64,000 nt of DNA from Aplidium turbinatum (Eukaryota > Chordata > Ascidiacea > Aplousobranchia > Polyclinidae). Shown here in pieces: positions 36,000 through 49,000 of this stretch. The first letter of the stretch is position 1; each line of letters opens with the position of its first letter. The translations under genes and the position numbers were made by a program. The stretch covers positions 23,355,235 to 23,419,234 of the forward strand of contig OU964923.1 of the NCBI GenBank assembly GCA_918807975.1. Reading direction: 5' to 3'. The notes under the pieces were generated by a model, which did no database searches, was not told the origin of the DNA, and saw only the letters and a program-made list of their open reading frames with translations.

Positions 36000-36318
36000 T
36001 TGTTTGTTTGTTTGTTTGTTTGTTTGTTTATCTTTATCCTGCATTGCGGGAAAGCGGACTTGAGCGCTATGCATCGGTGTACGCCTTCCGACGTACACCT
36101 GACCCACGCTGCAGCCGACTGCAATGTCTGTTTCCGGTTGTCTACTTTACTTATGACTTAAATTTGGTACTACCCATTACTCGAAATCGATCACTGGGTA
36201 GAGGCAATTATCGTAAAGTTTCTTGCCCAGAGAAACATCAGCAAGTGCGGGTGGCTGGAGTCGAACATGCAGGCTTTCGACTGTGAGCCCAACGCGCTAG
36301 CCACTCGCCATTGCTGCC
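36000..36318 (-). mobile_element. full tRNA-derived SINE with (CAAA)n tail
   Basis: On the minus strand it starts at 36318 with ATGGCGAGTGGCTAGCGCG (box A). Box B follows (ATGTTCGACTCC, ending near 36256), then a ~200-bp body, and it finishes in CAAA repeats at 36000-36030. This is a complete SINE layout (tRNA head, body, simple tail) and a family different from the one at 11755. The open frames over 35889-36286 are its shadows. Confidence 0.8.
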
Positions 36319-39300
36319 TTAACATCAGGAGGTAACCTAGTAGCCTATAGCCACCAGAAGAACGCAAGTCATTTCATTTGAAAATAGACTATTGTTCTGC
36401 ATATGTACAAGCACACAATTAGGTTGCAGTAAAAATTGACTACATTTTTATTATTTGGTTTTTGATTGCTACTTAAGCAAAAGAAAGTTTTGCAAACCTA
36501 TAAAAATCACGCATTGAAAGAATTAATTTCTGGTCGGCGTGGCAAAATGAATTCATTCACAAAATAAACGTTTGTAACCTACATACAACCTTACAATTTT
36601 TGCACTGACTGAAAATTTCTAAAGTTATGCTTAAATAACCAAAGTTAAAGTTCAAGGTGATGCTCCGGTGCCCAATTTGAACAAAGTTTTTATATAGCCT
36701 GCTTAAACCATTGGTTTGTTTCGTTTAGCTTCCTGTATAGACATCAACCAATCAAATTTAATGCAGTATCGACTTCACACGATACAAAGGACAAAAGCAA
36801 AAAAAATACAATAAATAGGTTAATAAAAAAATGTTTCCCATTTTGATTTGAAGCTACGCTAGCCTACATCAACATCATGGAGGCACCAAAAACATCATGC
36901 GATTATAAGTTAAGGTGCCATAGTTTGAATTTATTAAAATATAATGCTTTATACAATTCTTATAACATACACAATACCGTATAGTAAATGTTGTGGGACA
37001 AAACTATAAGCTAAGTTTATCTGCATGCTAACGGCACTAACATCTGAAACTTTTGAAATCTTTTCTGTCATATATATACTGTCAACAGGCAATCTCCTAC
37101 TTATCCATTACAAAAGAAGACTTTCTGACGATCCCGCAAAGGGTAAAGCAGACTGTAAAGGTTACTTTGATAATAGCGATTTCATTTACAGTAGCCTACT
37201 TAACTCTTTAATTATATTGATTACACTTACTGACGCCTGTTTCACCACCGTCCTGCAATTAAAACATTGGAAACCGATTATGTTGCATATACCGTACCGG
37301 CAACTGGCCCTGCTCTTGCGTCAGTGTACTATTTTCAAAACTATTATTTTCTTGATTTGTTAGTCGAAAATATCTTATCAAATAATTTGCAATCTAATAA
37401 GTTATTATTTGTTTTGTTTTAAGTCATGAACCACCAGTTATAAAAGAATTTAATCTATTATCGCTTCACAATATAGACATTTATTATTTATCTAATCAAT
37501 GTTTTTTTAATCATACATTTAACTACTGTTGTTAAATAACTTTCACTGACACTGGATATAACTCTCTTTGCATTTTAATCATCAACAATTTTTTATAAAC
37601 ATTATTAACCTGTTATGTATTGAAAGCAAATTAATCTATTTTTGAGTAATACATATCCAAATCTAAAACTTTTCGAAATATTGCTATAGCTATTGTGCGA
37701 GTGATGTCAAGCGTATATGTCGCATTTCCTTATATAAGGGATTGCTGCTCGTGGCGTGACTACTGCTGCCACCCACATATGCATAATTGCATACGTGCAA
37801 CTCACATGTATCACCGCGTAGCTGATGCCAACACCGCTTGGAAAATTGTGTGCACTCTCAACGATATTTTCGATATATTTAAAAAGGTTATTTTTACATA
37901 AATGTTTCTGGAGCTCTTGCATGCAAACTGAGGCTCTGCTGAGCTATTAAAGTATTTTGCAACCTTTTTTTTAGATCGGGAAACACTTTTAATTTCGCAA
38001 GTGCATTGCTTAAGTTTATTGATAACTTTTATTTGTTATCAAACCTGACTGTTATCTTTTACATATTTAATTGTTTGCAAACATCTAAATTTGTCCTACG
38101 CATTTGGCAAGTCTTGCGTATTTAGAAAATTTGTAATGTTATCACTTGTGTAGATGGCGACTCAAATGAGAGTCCATGGGGGTTCTGGATCCGGGACCTG
38201 GCACCGAGATGTTTTTAAGGGCCACAACTATCTCAAAGAGCCTGGGAACTTGATTAAACCACCTAGTATTCGTTGGATGTAGTGTATTTTTTTAGAAGTG
38301 CCTTAATTTGAGGCCCGTGGGTTACATTGGTACAGGGCCCAAATTATCTTATCAACGAGAGCCTGTACTTGTAGCCTAGGCCTGGCAGGAACAAAGAGCG
38401 CAAAATTTGTTCAACATATTTTTATAAATTAAAGCAAAAAATTTGAAACAGTATTAAAATTTTTATGGAAACTTGATGTAATCTTCATCACTTGAACAAC
38501 TTGCAATAATGGCAATAATTTTATTACAATAGTAACAATATGTTAATGCTAAACGTGAATGTTTCAAAAACAATACAATCACTGACAAAATCTGTCGTTA
38601 ATTTTGATTTGTTATTTTTGATGATTTTATTTGCTTTTAGCATCGGAAGCAGTATCTTTGTGATTCAACATTCAAGCAAGTGAACTTGAATGACTTTTCC
38701 CATCACAGATCTGCTTGACAGCGGATCCAATGTTTTGCTGACGTGAGCATTAAAACAAGGAAATGTCCTAAAGCCTTAACAGGCCTAAGAGTGACATTAC
38801 GTGGTTTTCAATCATCACGTCTTTAATTGTTTCGACGTAATCTCCCTAAAAACCGAAACCAAATTTGAAAATTTTGACGATAGCATTTCGCAATTTGCTG
38901 ATGTTTATTTATAAGATTGTAAACTGTTGATATTAAAACAAAAAGTTTCAAAAAAGATCGATGATTGTTATAAAAGTAGTTGGAAGGTTTATCACGTGAA
39001 GGACCAAAGTTTAAACAAGCTGACTGTGCTTACTAAAAGCTATCTTAACCGCAAATATAAAAACCACGTGTCTCAATTGGAAATTTTGGAAACTTTTCTG
39101 TGAGCCGTATAAGGACATTTTTAAAAGCAAAGTTTCAAAATTCCTCAACTTGAATTCTTTCTTTCGTGTACAAAGTACAAATTTCCAATGATGCAATAAG
39201 TCTGTTTCACCATATAACTTCCTTCTTTCAGTCACACGATCATGGCTATGTTTGAAATGGCAACGTGCGGCAACATCACAAAACGACTAAAAATATAACT

Positions 39301-39335
39301 AGCGCAAACCGATCGAAAGCATCAGCAACATTTCT
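36319..39335. other. no gene seen; holds one dispersed repeat
   Basis: Spacer between the two receptor genes. The block 38155-38400 (GGGATCCGGGACC-like, '...TTAAGGGCC...AGAGCC') resembles 43550-43780. Open frames such as 37025-37363 have no recognisable domain. Confidence 0.5.
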
Positions 39336-39482
39336 ATGGACTCGTTTGTTTCGAGATGTGATCAAAAGCTGCCGATGGATCTCCAGGTAGACATGGGTAA
39401 CTCCATCGAACAAGCTGGAAAATTATGTTTGAAGTTGGTCGAAATCAATTTAGATAACTTGATGAGAAAGAAAAGGCTATAG
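39336..39482 (+). CDS. small ORF of coding-like composition, unidentified
   Basis: An ATG frame of 48 codons starts MDSFVSRCDQKLPMDLQV and continues with an amphipathic KLCLKLVEINLDNL helix before TAG. A nearby plus segment at about 39884-39942, bounded by AG and GT, gives GVPRKTIRLLSHEMLQLAHQ. They could be parts of a small spliced gene or of a pseudogene. I do not recognise the family. No Kozak or transcript evidence is available. Confidence 0.25.
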   Translation: MDSFVSRCDQKLPMDLQVDMGNSIEQAGKLCLKLVEINLDNLMRKKRL

Positions 39483-39761
39483 CACAGGTACGCTACCCAT
39501 AATTTTTTTGCAATGGTCACCAATCCAAACTTTATGCTCTTTGACAATGAAAACCTCGCTTATCCGTCAGATCAATTTCTTCTTCCGCTTTTTCATTATT
39601 TTCTTGTCTCACGCTCACGTCTGACAGTTGAAGATTTCAGATCAAGTGAATCAAAAAGCACAAAAGAATTCTTTTTTACCTGTCGCCAAGCATTCCATTA
39701 AAAGTCTCGTAAAACACAGTCAAGTTTTGAACCGTCAACCTTTCCAACCTTGGTCTTACTC

Positions 39762-39841
39762 CTCAGGCAGAAAAGTATTTACATAGCTTCAACATCTCGA
39801 GATATTGAAACAATGTAAAATAGCAACTTATTCTGGCTGGG
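39762..39841. mobile_element. palindromic MITE copy outside RASA1
   Basis: CTCAGGCAGAAAAG..., centre CTTCAACATCTCGAGATATTG, end TTCTGGCTGGG. Shows that the family is not confined to the RASA1 introns. Confidence 0.6.
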
Positions 39842-40292
39842 CTCTACCTTATGAAAGCACATAACCACAGTTTGACATTCCAGGGAGTTCCACGGAAAAC
39901 AATTCGTCTTTTGAGCCATGAAATGCTACAGTTAGCCCATCAGGTCGTGTACAATAACTTCCCTTCATCCTGCAATTTTATCTTTTTTAGAACGTTCCTT
40001 AAATATAATTATTTAAGATAACAAATTGAATTAAGTATAATATATTAAATATAAAAAATTTAATAAATGAAAGATCTTTGCCGCACCAATGGCAGAACAG
40101 TAAAGAACATTAAACACATTTTTTATCAAATTTTTAGCAGGATGAATCAATTAGCCAGCCACAAACACTTTAGGAGACTTCTTGACACAGAGAACGCCGG
40201 CAAGATTGTTATTACATATGCAATTTAAGCACCCACAGATTTGATTGAATATATTATTTTATATAGTAAACCCAGGGAAATCAAGAACGTAC

Positions 40293-40505
40293 CATTTGCA
40301 TATTCATCCCTTATAAGTGCAACCATTTTAAAATTTCCAGTTCTTTGCCATTGTAAGTAGGTTTGGCCGAGAAGTCTTGACACTTGTGTATTCTTTTGAG
40401 AGGTAATAGAGATATCAGGTGGGCGAGAGGGATAACTGTGTTTCTGTTGAAGCAATGCGCCAAGGTGTTCATATTGTTGCTCGAGCTGTCGACAAAGAGA
40501 CAACA
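40293..40505 (-). CDS. candidate single coding exon, unknown protein
   Basis: A minus-strand segment of 213 nt is bounded by a pyrimidine-rich acceptor (ATTAG) and a donor (GTACGT). It encodes 70 codons with a glutamine-rich helix: SLCRQLEQQYEHLGALLQQK, then VSRLLGQTYLQWQRTGNFKM and VALIRDEYANG. The composition looks like real protein, and the phases (2 in, 1 out) would fit an internal exon. I found no partner exons and do not recognise the protein. A pseudogene exon is possible. Confidence 0.35.
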
Positions 40506-43500
40506 CTAATTTGAATCATAAGAAACTTCAAAAGAACAAAATCACTATTCACATTATGACATAATCAAATTTCAACAGTTATTATAGGCTATGTTCTTTA
40601 GAAACGTTAATTTCGTCAATGGATTGCTGGTACCACGCACCAACCAATACCATATCGTTCGATACGTGGCTTGCTTGGCTTTGCAAAACTTTAGCACCTT
40701 TTCTCAAATACCTTTTTAGTGACTTTTGTAATAATTTGTTAATCTTTATTCTTTGTAGTTAAATACCAAATTTGGAGTACTATCTGTCAACTATGTATAT
40801 AAAAAGTAGAAAAATGTGTTTGCCGAAGTTGGTTACTTTCAGCAGAACCACAAGGATGGGAAAATCTTTGTTAGAATCTAAGAACAAGAAAAAAATTGTT
40901 ACGCAATAGCATTGATCTCATAATTTGTTAGGTTCTGATTGTGAAAAAATGTTGTTTTTAATAAAAAGAGAGCAAAATAAGATTTGAAGAAAGGTACATT
41001 CGAGTTGTTTTATGCTTGTTTTCAACTTAACATGACTAAATATCTCCATGATCGAATTTTGATTTACTTACGAAACCTTAATTATATTCAAATGATGTTA
41101 CTCACAAGAATTGTTAGGCCATGCTTTCTGGCTAGGTAGGAGTGCGAGCCCTTTAAAAGTTCACGATCTCAATCGTGGCAAATAAGAACTTGCAAACAAA
41201 AATAACCTTACCCTCTCGGGTCAAATGACTCCCCTGAAAAGAAGCCACTATCAATTGAGAATTCAATCGTGTTATGTCTGTTAAACGTTAGGTTTTGTAG
41301 AACCGATTAATTTATTTGTTGCACACCGGAGAGAAAAAGTTTAAAAGTGGCTGAGTTTACACAATTACATGCCTTACAAAAATATATATAAACAAATAAT
41401 TGTTTGTTTTCTTTTCTTCTTAAAAAATTTAAATATTAGTTTTTACCAAAGCAACTCCTTTCATAAAACAACATTTTTCAGCGAAAACAAGTAGCTTTAA
41501 TGCCTCGTGGTTCAAAATTTGACTATCAATGCGTTATTCCTTCATCTGACTGAACTTGTGTTTTTAGTTAGCGTTGTACGTTCAATCAACGTTAGATGCG
41601 ATGAAAAATTAACTCTTTCAAAATCTTTGACCTCACATCCTCGACCAAGTGAAGGATACGAATTAGTGAATTTTGATTATGTTACACAGAGCTTTGTCCT
41701 TCAAAACACTAAGTCATGAGATCAGTGAAAGTTTGAAATAAACAGATACGAGGTGCCATTCTCAACCTCAGGACTGTTTAATGAGATATAAAATTTCTCG
41801 GAATCAGAACTTGTTTTCATCCAGTAAATTGACCCGGGGCACAAACAGTCATTAGTTAATGCTTTCTGATCTATCTAAGACTTCATAAAAATGAATGAAA
41901 AAGTAAAGATTGAAATTGTGCAGAGACTTTTCTGTTAAGTATTTTTCAGTTTACGCAGCAATTATATTTGCTGACAATGCATTTGAAGTCATGCACTTAC
42001 GAGCATTAATGTCAAGGAGCTTTTGAAAAATAATCGGTTTCTTAATACCTTGGAATTGACGTACGGTTAATGCACTAACTCGTCTAATGTTTTATTCAGT
42101 GTATGTTAAACTGCCACTGTGGTCATATAGTTTTCCACAAAAAACTTGTTGCTTTAAACCCCATCGTAAACGTTTGATTGAATATGCCTGAAGTTGTGTG
42201 AAAAGTTTGAAATCACTTCAATTCAGCAAAAATGTTAGCAAATTTTATATTTATTGATGTCAAAATGATCGATAAAAACAATTTAGGCCTAGCTCTTTTT
42301 ATATATATAAGAAAAGATACTTCAAAAACTGTTTTAAAGTGAAAAAAGTGTCTAAAAAGTCAATATCTCAGTACGGTATATCTTAGTCATGAAGGTCATT
42401 CAAGGCCAAACTTAAGAAAAATTCTTTAACTTACTGCTACCATGAGCAAATGCAAAATGAACATGATGAAGCTTTTTTTTATGAAAATACGTGACAAGAA
42501 AAAAACTGCAGTCTTTGGCTTCTCTCTTTAAGAAATATTTGCATTTCTACAAACCTTGCTTCATGTAAAATTGATAATCTGGTGGCTTCTTGTATAGACA
42601 CCTAGTAAGAAATCTGGATTTTTACGCGACACAGGTGTGCCTAAAGGTAAACATTAAACATGTCTGAACATCGGCATACATGTCTTTGCCTCTGCGAAAA
42701 AGCGTTTGACAATAGATTTAATTCTTCACTAAAAAGTAGCTTGAGATTCTAAAATCGTGTTTATAAAATTTCTTTTATATTTTTTGACCAAGAGCGTTTC
42801 AAATTAGAAAACTACAATTTTTTGACGCATTATTTAATTGTTTGTTTCAAAAGTTTACAACCAATAAATCTTAAAACTATTACAAATAATTTTTTTTATT
42901 TCGACAGAATATAAAGACTTAAATTAAAGGGAGTAGCCTAAGACATGAAAACAGTTTGTATAACAACAACAATGAATTGTTGAAGTTGAAACTTAAAATT
43001 AACTAAGAAAAAATGTAGGTAATTATTATTTAAGAAGGTTTGTCGCAATACCAAGCAATGTTTTGCAAACAGGGGAAAGGTTTGACCAGCATTCCAATTA
43101 AAAACACTAGCCTTATTTAGTTTGTAAACCAACTTTCTCAGACCAACCTTTTTGCTGCTAAACAGGTAGTTTATACTTGGTTTAGACCCTTGGTAAAGTC
43201 AGTCGTGCAGACTGATGAAACGTTGGAGATAAAGTCAGTTATCGTTTTCAACTTCTGGCGATTACCTATAGCCTGCCAGGAGAATCTTGGAAGAATTATA
43301 ATTACTGATAAATGCTTTTTTTTAAATAAGCGATCAATTGTGTATGGTCTTGATCCAGAGGATGATTTCCGCATATACTTTCACAATTCACTGTAGTCTA
43401 AGATTTTCAGTTCTATTATTGCTTCAATGTATCGTCAGATACATAGCCATAACGTGGACGGTTTAAATTAAAGTATCGCATAATCAGGAAAAGCAGCCTA

Positions 43501-45780
43501 CTGTACATGCTAATTGCTTACTGAATTTGGTTAAACCCACACACCCAGTGGCGTTGAAATGGAGGTGTATGGGGTACGTTTAGACTCGGGCCATGGATCA
43601 TTTTAAGAGCCCGGATTTTTTTAAAGGGTTTAAGAACGAATAAATCACCCGGTATTCTTTAAAGTTCTATTGTTTTCTTTAGAGCTCTCCTGTTTTTGAG
43701 GGGCCGGGCTTCTCTTTCGTACCGGCCCAAATTGTTTCCTCAACGGCTGTGCATATTCCATTTCTCAATGCTTAGTTTTAACCATTTGACGCTTCCATAA
43801 GAGGCAAATATTTTTTTTTGCCTCAAGAAAGTCACCATTGCTGTTGTTTGACCAGGAATAAATCTCTAATCTACCATCGGCGGTTATCGTGATCTTTGTT
43901 GATGAATTTGGTGAATTGTGTGAGAATCAATTGTCGTAGATTAGGCTATATGGCGCAGTGTTAGACGTTATACAAAAAAAAAATCAATAAAAAATACGAT
44001 AACGTTTTCGTTTAACGCTGCGGACTCGATCGGCTTTTAAGTTCAATAACTTTTCTGTTTCAAGTTTGTTAAAAAAATGATTTTTTTTTATTGCATTTAG
44101 CAGCCTTGGTTTAGTCAACCCAATGATTGACTTTGTATATGATAAAAACGATAGACAGACTGTTTTAAAAAAGATTAGTGGCAAAGTTTGTAGTTTTTCG
44201 AGCTATTAAAATAAATGACAAAAACTTAACTTTTCATCGACCACGCAGCAACAAATATATTTTGACTATATCAGGTTTTTACAACTTAGCCTATGTGTCG
44301 CAAGAAGGTCACATGTGTGCAGCAAAAGTTTCCTGATTCGAGTTTTGTACAGTAGTTCTAAAAACTTTACAAGAAGATCTTTCCAGTTATAAATATTATT
44401 GAAAAGTAGACACGGTTACAATCTGATGCAAAATAATAAAAATTTTGCTCCACACCACCGTGAACCGATAAATCATGCTTCTAGGTAGTATTTTAACATA
44501 AAGTTAAGTTGCAGATATTATCAGGGTTTTAAACTTTAAGAAGCACGTTTTAGTCTTATCAGAGTTGCGCAGTATGGATCGCTGGTTTCCCAGAGGGCAT
44601 GAATGTTTGCTTCTAACCTAAGCAAAGTGACAACTCATTTTCATTAAGCTTTTCATTTCAGAGAGAAGAGCTTTTTTTTCTTTTTTCTATTGCCACAATT
44701 TGTTTTTCGATTCCTTGGCGATTTTTTTCACCTGTGCATTCAAACAGCTACTTGGCTTTGTCGGGACAGTGACCAGGTCCAGGTGGAATTTTAAGAAGCG
44801 TTACTTAAGATTAACTTTGATCAAGTCAAGAAAACAGCAGAAACTATTGTGTCAAATTAAACACGTTGCAAGACTGTTAAGTTGAAGCCTACTTTCCCAA
44901 ATTCCATATATGTACAAAACATACCGCTCAGTTAACAAGGAAAGTAAAACGCTAACCTAATTTTTACAAACTATTGCAAAAGATGAAGTGGTCCGCTTTG
45001 TTGCTCCGTACAACAAAAAATGCGGAAGCCATAAAGAAGAAAACAAAGAATGCGTTGCTCGTTCAACAAGTCGTTTTTACCAATAAAGTAACATAAGCTA
45101 GTTACAAATTTCAAAGTGCAACCTATCAATTAAATTTTAGTATTGTATTAAGTTTTAGTATTGATATATGCAGTAGTTCCAAACTGAAAGAGAGAGAGTG
45201 TGCTATTTGACTTATTAAACGTAAACCACATAAAAAAGTTCAAACAAACCATTTTTTTGTCATTTAAAATTTCGGTTCTAAAATAGAAAAAAAACGTAAG
45301 GCCCGTACAAAGTTTGAATTTTCGCTCGGTTGCAAACAGAAGTACTGATGCAATGATTGGACATTTGTTGTGTAGTACGCCTATAGGTTTTATTTTGGTT
45401 TCTTCCGTCTCGAGTTTCTTTTTGCGCGAAGTGTGCTATTGAGCTTGTAAATGGTTAGCCCACTGTCAAAATCACATTAAATGTCTATTTGATAGCCTAT
45501 CGGATAGGCGGAAAAATAAGTTTTAATTTACAATTACAATGCATTTTTTTTGCCTAGAAAATTTTAACTTTCTTGATTTCTAGTAGGCCTACATTGACTA
45601 TTGTCTCTGCTGTGCTTGTGATCTTGAAGATTTAAACTTTTGAGAATTGTTGATGAAATGAAAATCAAACTTGTGTCCACCTGTAAGCATGTTAAGTTGC
45701 ATTGCCTAAAACACAGATAGCCTACTTGGTTTCAATGAGTGACAAACCAATAATTTTATTCCTTCCTCTCGGCCTTTCAT
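40506..45780. other. no gene seen
   Basis: AT-rich spacer upstream of receptor B. Contains a hammerhead-like copy (43188-43235) and a repeat block (43550-43780) shared with 38155-38400. Open frames here show no domain or splice support. Confidence 0.5.
43188..43235 (+). ncRNA. hammerhead-like motif (degenerate), copy 2
   Basis: CCCTTGGTAAAGT, then CAGTC-GTGCA-GACTG, then ATGAAACGTTGG and AGATAAAG. Same stem and same GAAACGT segment as 35938-35985, with a more changed first core strand. Confidence 0.3.
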
Positions 45781-45809
45781 AATGACGTATTGTGATGATG
45801 CCGAGACAA

Positions 45810-45817
45810 TGACGTCA
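45810..45817. promoter_or_regulatory. CRE-like palindrome upstream of receptor B
   Basis: TGACGTCA, the full cAMP-response element, lies 214 bp before the receptor B ATG; a half-like AATGACGTAT lies at 45781. Binding is inferred from the word only. Confidence 0.4.
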
Positions 45818-46030
45818 GATAGGTTGCATTCTGAAGCCTCGTCAGTTGCTCCTCACGAATCAATTCCAATAGCCCAGAAAACGTTTGGGTTGAAGATTAA
45901 ACTTATGTTTAAAAACAAAGGATATCACTGATTGTTGTCCTTCATATGCGAATATCTCGTTTCAGATACAGTACTAGATTTGAAAGATTCTCATGTAAGA
46001 AAATTTGTAATTTTTTTTTTGTTATCAAAG

Positions 46031-49000
46031 ATGAAAATAAATAAGTCTCGCTTCAATCAATCGTATGAAAACAAGTTGCCGTCACCACATGAAAAAGTCA
46101 TCAATACAAATGAAAAACATTTCATTTCAGTCAGAAAAGATTTGTATATCTACGAAACAGAATATACAAAACCCCAACACTTTGTAAATAATACCACAAA
46201 CGGAAATGTGACCGGCTTGGTTCCAAATAGCACTTTTCCTCCCAAGAGGAACCTATGTGGCTTTCCAGCATTTTGTTCAGAGAAAGCCGCGGAAACATGC
46301 CTCAACACGACCTTGTCCGAATGCGACGAATGCAATATGGCCGAAGCTGGATTACTGGCAACTCTGTACATCGTCATCGGTTGCATAGTCATATCTGGAA
46401 ATGGAATTGTGCTTTGGAATGTTGTGACAAAACGCAAAGGGTTTGACGATACCTACAGCAAGATAAGGGCGTCTCTTGCAGTGGCCGATATTATGTCAGG
46501 TAAGATTGTTTTTTTGTTACAGTGAAAACTCATCGCACATTCCTTGAATCACCACGGACAAAGACACATGGTTGACATTAAAAAAGAATTAGAAGAGGTT
46601 TCTGCGTATACGCATCTGACAAATTTACAGCAGATAGTATCTGCCGTAAATCAAACTTTACGTTCTTGTGTCTTTGATGTTTATTTCATACAACGTATGA
46701 AGCAGTTGATTACTATCTATGCAGTGGCGTACAATGCCAACCAAAGAAAAAAATTTAAGAATTTATTATTGCATGTGGGCTACCTAAAAAGGGATTTTCA
46801 GAGATTTAGAGATTTAACACAAACTGGCTAATATCATTGGTTTCCAATAGCTTTTGATTGCCTACAGTTTCCCTGTTTTCATAATTTGGAACGTTTTTTT
46901 CTTCACAATGCCGTACAAAACAGACGAAAAAAAACCGCATTGATTCAATTTTTTTAAATTTTTGTATCTGTGTGATATCATATCAGCGTAAATTGGCCTA
47001 TTTGTTTGCTTGTCAGAAAATTGCTGAACATGTGCTACGCATCGCGAGATAAATTATACAAAACAACGCATCAACAGAGCATAGGGTTTGCATAAACAAT
47101 TTATAATGGAACCATTATTATGAATGGACTACACACAAATAAACATGGCATTCATTACTTAAAAATATGGAGGGGGGGATTCTTCCCAGATCGAAACAAT
47201 GTGTTAACATGTTGTGCTTTGAAAACAGACAAACAGACTCGTTCGTGATATTAATTTTATATACGTTTGTTTTAAACTAGTTTCAATTGAAAACGGATAA
47301 AAAAAATCGCAAGATCGGCTTCATTACAATCGGATCATGTTTGGTTCCTGTCCGGAACTGCTGGTTTTTTGACGAAAACTTATGGTTCAGATATTTTTTG
47401 TTTTCTGCAGTTAAATTACACTATACAGTTCTTATGTCGTCAACTTGGTGCTATGACAGTTTATTAAACCCAATTCATCGTTTTCGTTGTCTGAGCCGTC
47501 GGAGTCAAAGACTATTTTTTACTACCCCAGCAATACTATGCAGTCTAGTTATTTAACTTGTTAGGTCTGTGGCTGGCTGATCAAAAGCAGACAGGTCTGT
47601 AGTGCCAAAGAATGAACAGACGCTGGCTGTTTGGATCAATGAACCTAAAATAGTCAAACGTTTTGCCTTCGACATGCGGTAGTCGTTGATTGAAATGAAT
47701 GATTCGTTTTCCAATTTAAAACATTGCATTTACAATGACGACGTACAAGTCACGTGACGTAGCTTGTACATACTATTGGTGATGTTGCAAATGAGAATTA
47801 AAAGAAAACAGCTCAAAAGTGACAAAATTATGCTTTCTTTTTGTTTGAAAATGACAGAGTGGATGAGTAAGCTATATTGTGATTCGATATTAAACAATTT
47901 ATTTTCTGGTTTGCAATAAAATTGATGTTTTAGTCATTTTAACTTATAATTTATAAGATTAAACTAAAGTAGACAGACAAAACAAAGTAACTTCAACTCG
48001 ATGAAGTTACTTTGTTTTGTCTACCTATGGTCCAACAAAGCAAACTCTCAACCAAAGCTTTATTAACCTAAAGTAGCCTAAATCTCTTTTGTCATTAACT
48101 CAAAAGTTCTTCAACTTTTTAAATAAAGCAATTTTTCTACAGACCACAACGATCATTTCTTTGCGAAAGAATTAAAAAAATACCCTCTTTTAGCTTACCT
48201 AAACTTCTCAATACGTATTTCTACGTAATATTTAGGTTAATAGTATTCAACACACAATCAAATGAGTAAAATCGGTGGTTTTTCATTTTAATCTAAATTC
48301 AACATCTAAAGATCTCAACAATATAACATAAGATGTGCCGACAATAAAATTTGTCAGCAAGGACATTATGAGGTGCAGAACTTTCCAGTAACAAATGACA
48401 CACATTGGCCTTACTCACGAGGCTAAAATGACTCAACCTACATAGTTTGGCACACCTTCAATTGAGTGAAGTTTTTCACTTCATATTAGGCTATTTTACT
48501 TAATCAGCAGCCAATTGCGACACTGTTTTGCTTTTCTTGCGGTTAACCTCAGAAGAGATTAGCGACAAAATTTCCACACAACATCGACAAATAGAATGCT
48601 CAATGTTTACATGGCCTGAACACGTCATATTTTTCAATGGGAACAATTTTACCATGCTGAAACGATTCAAGCGATGACTCACATAAAGCTAACGTGCTAT
48701 CATGCATAGCTTGTGCATTTGTGCAACAAGAGCAAGCTTCCACGTTGTTTTGTGATCTAAGATTCTATTTGCAGACTCATCAGGCCCTAAAAATACTTTC
48801 CAAAATGTATCAGCATAAAATTAAAAAAGTTTTACTTGAGTAATCGTGCTTTCAAATATAGCAAAAACCTGTCTTTTGTAGTATTTGCATTTTTATGCCA
48901 AACCAATATTTTAAAATACTTTTTTTCAGTTATAAGCCTACATACTTTGGCTATAGTCGATTAACGGCAAAGGTCAGGGTATTGCCAAGCATTGCAAAGC

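Noticed and set aside
35889-36286. Open frames starting near 35889 and 36008
   Set aside because: They run through the tRNA-derived SINE and its CAAA tail.
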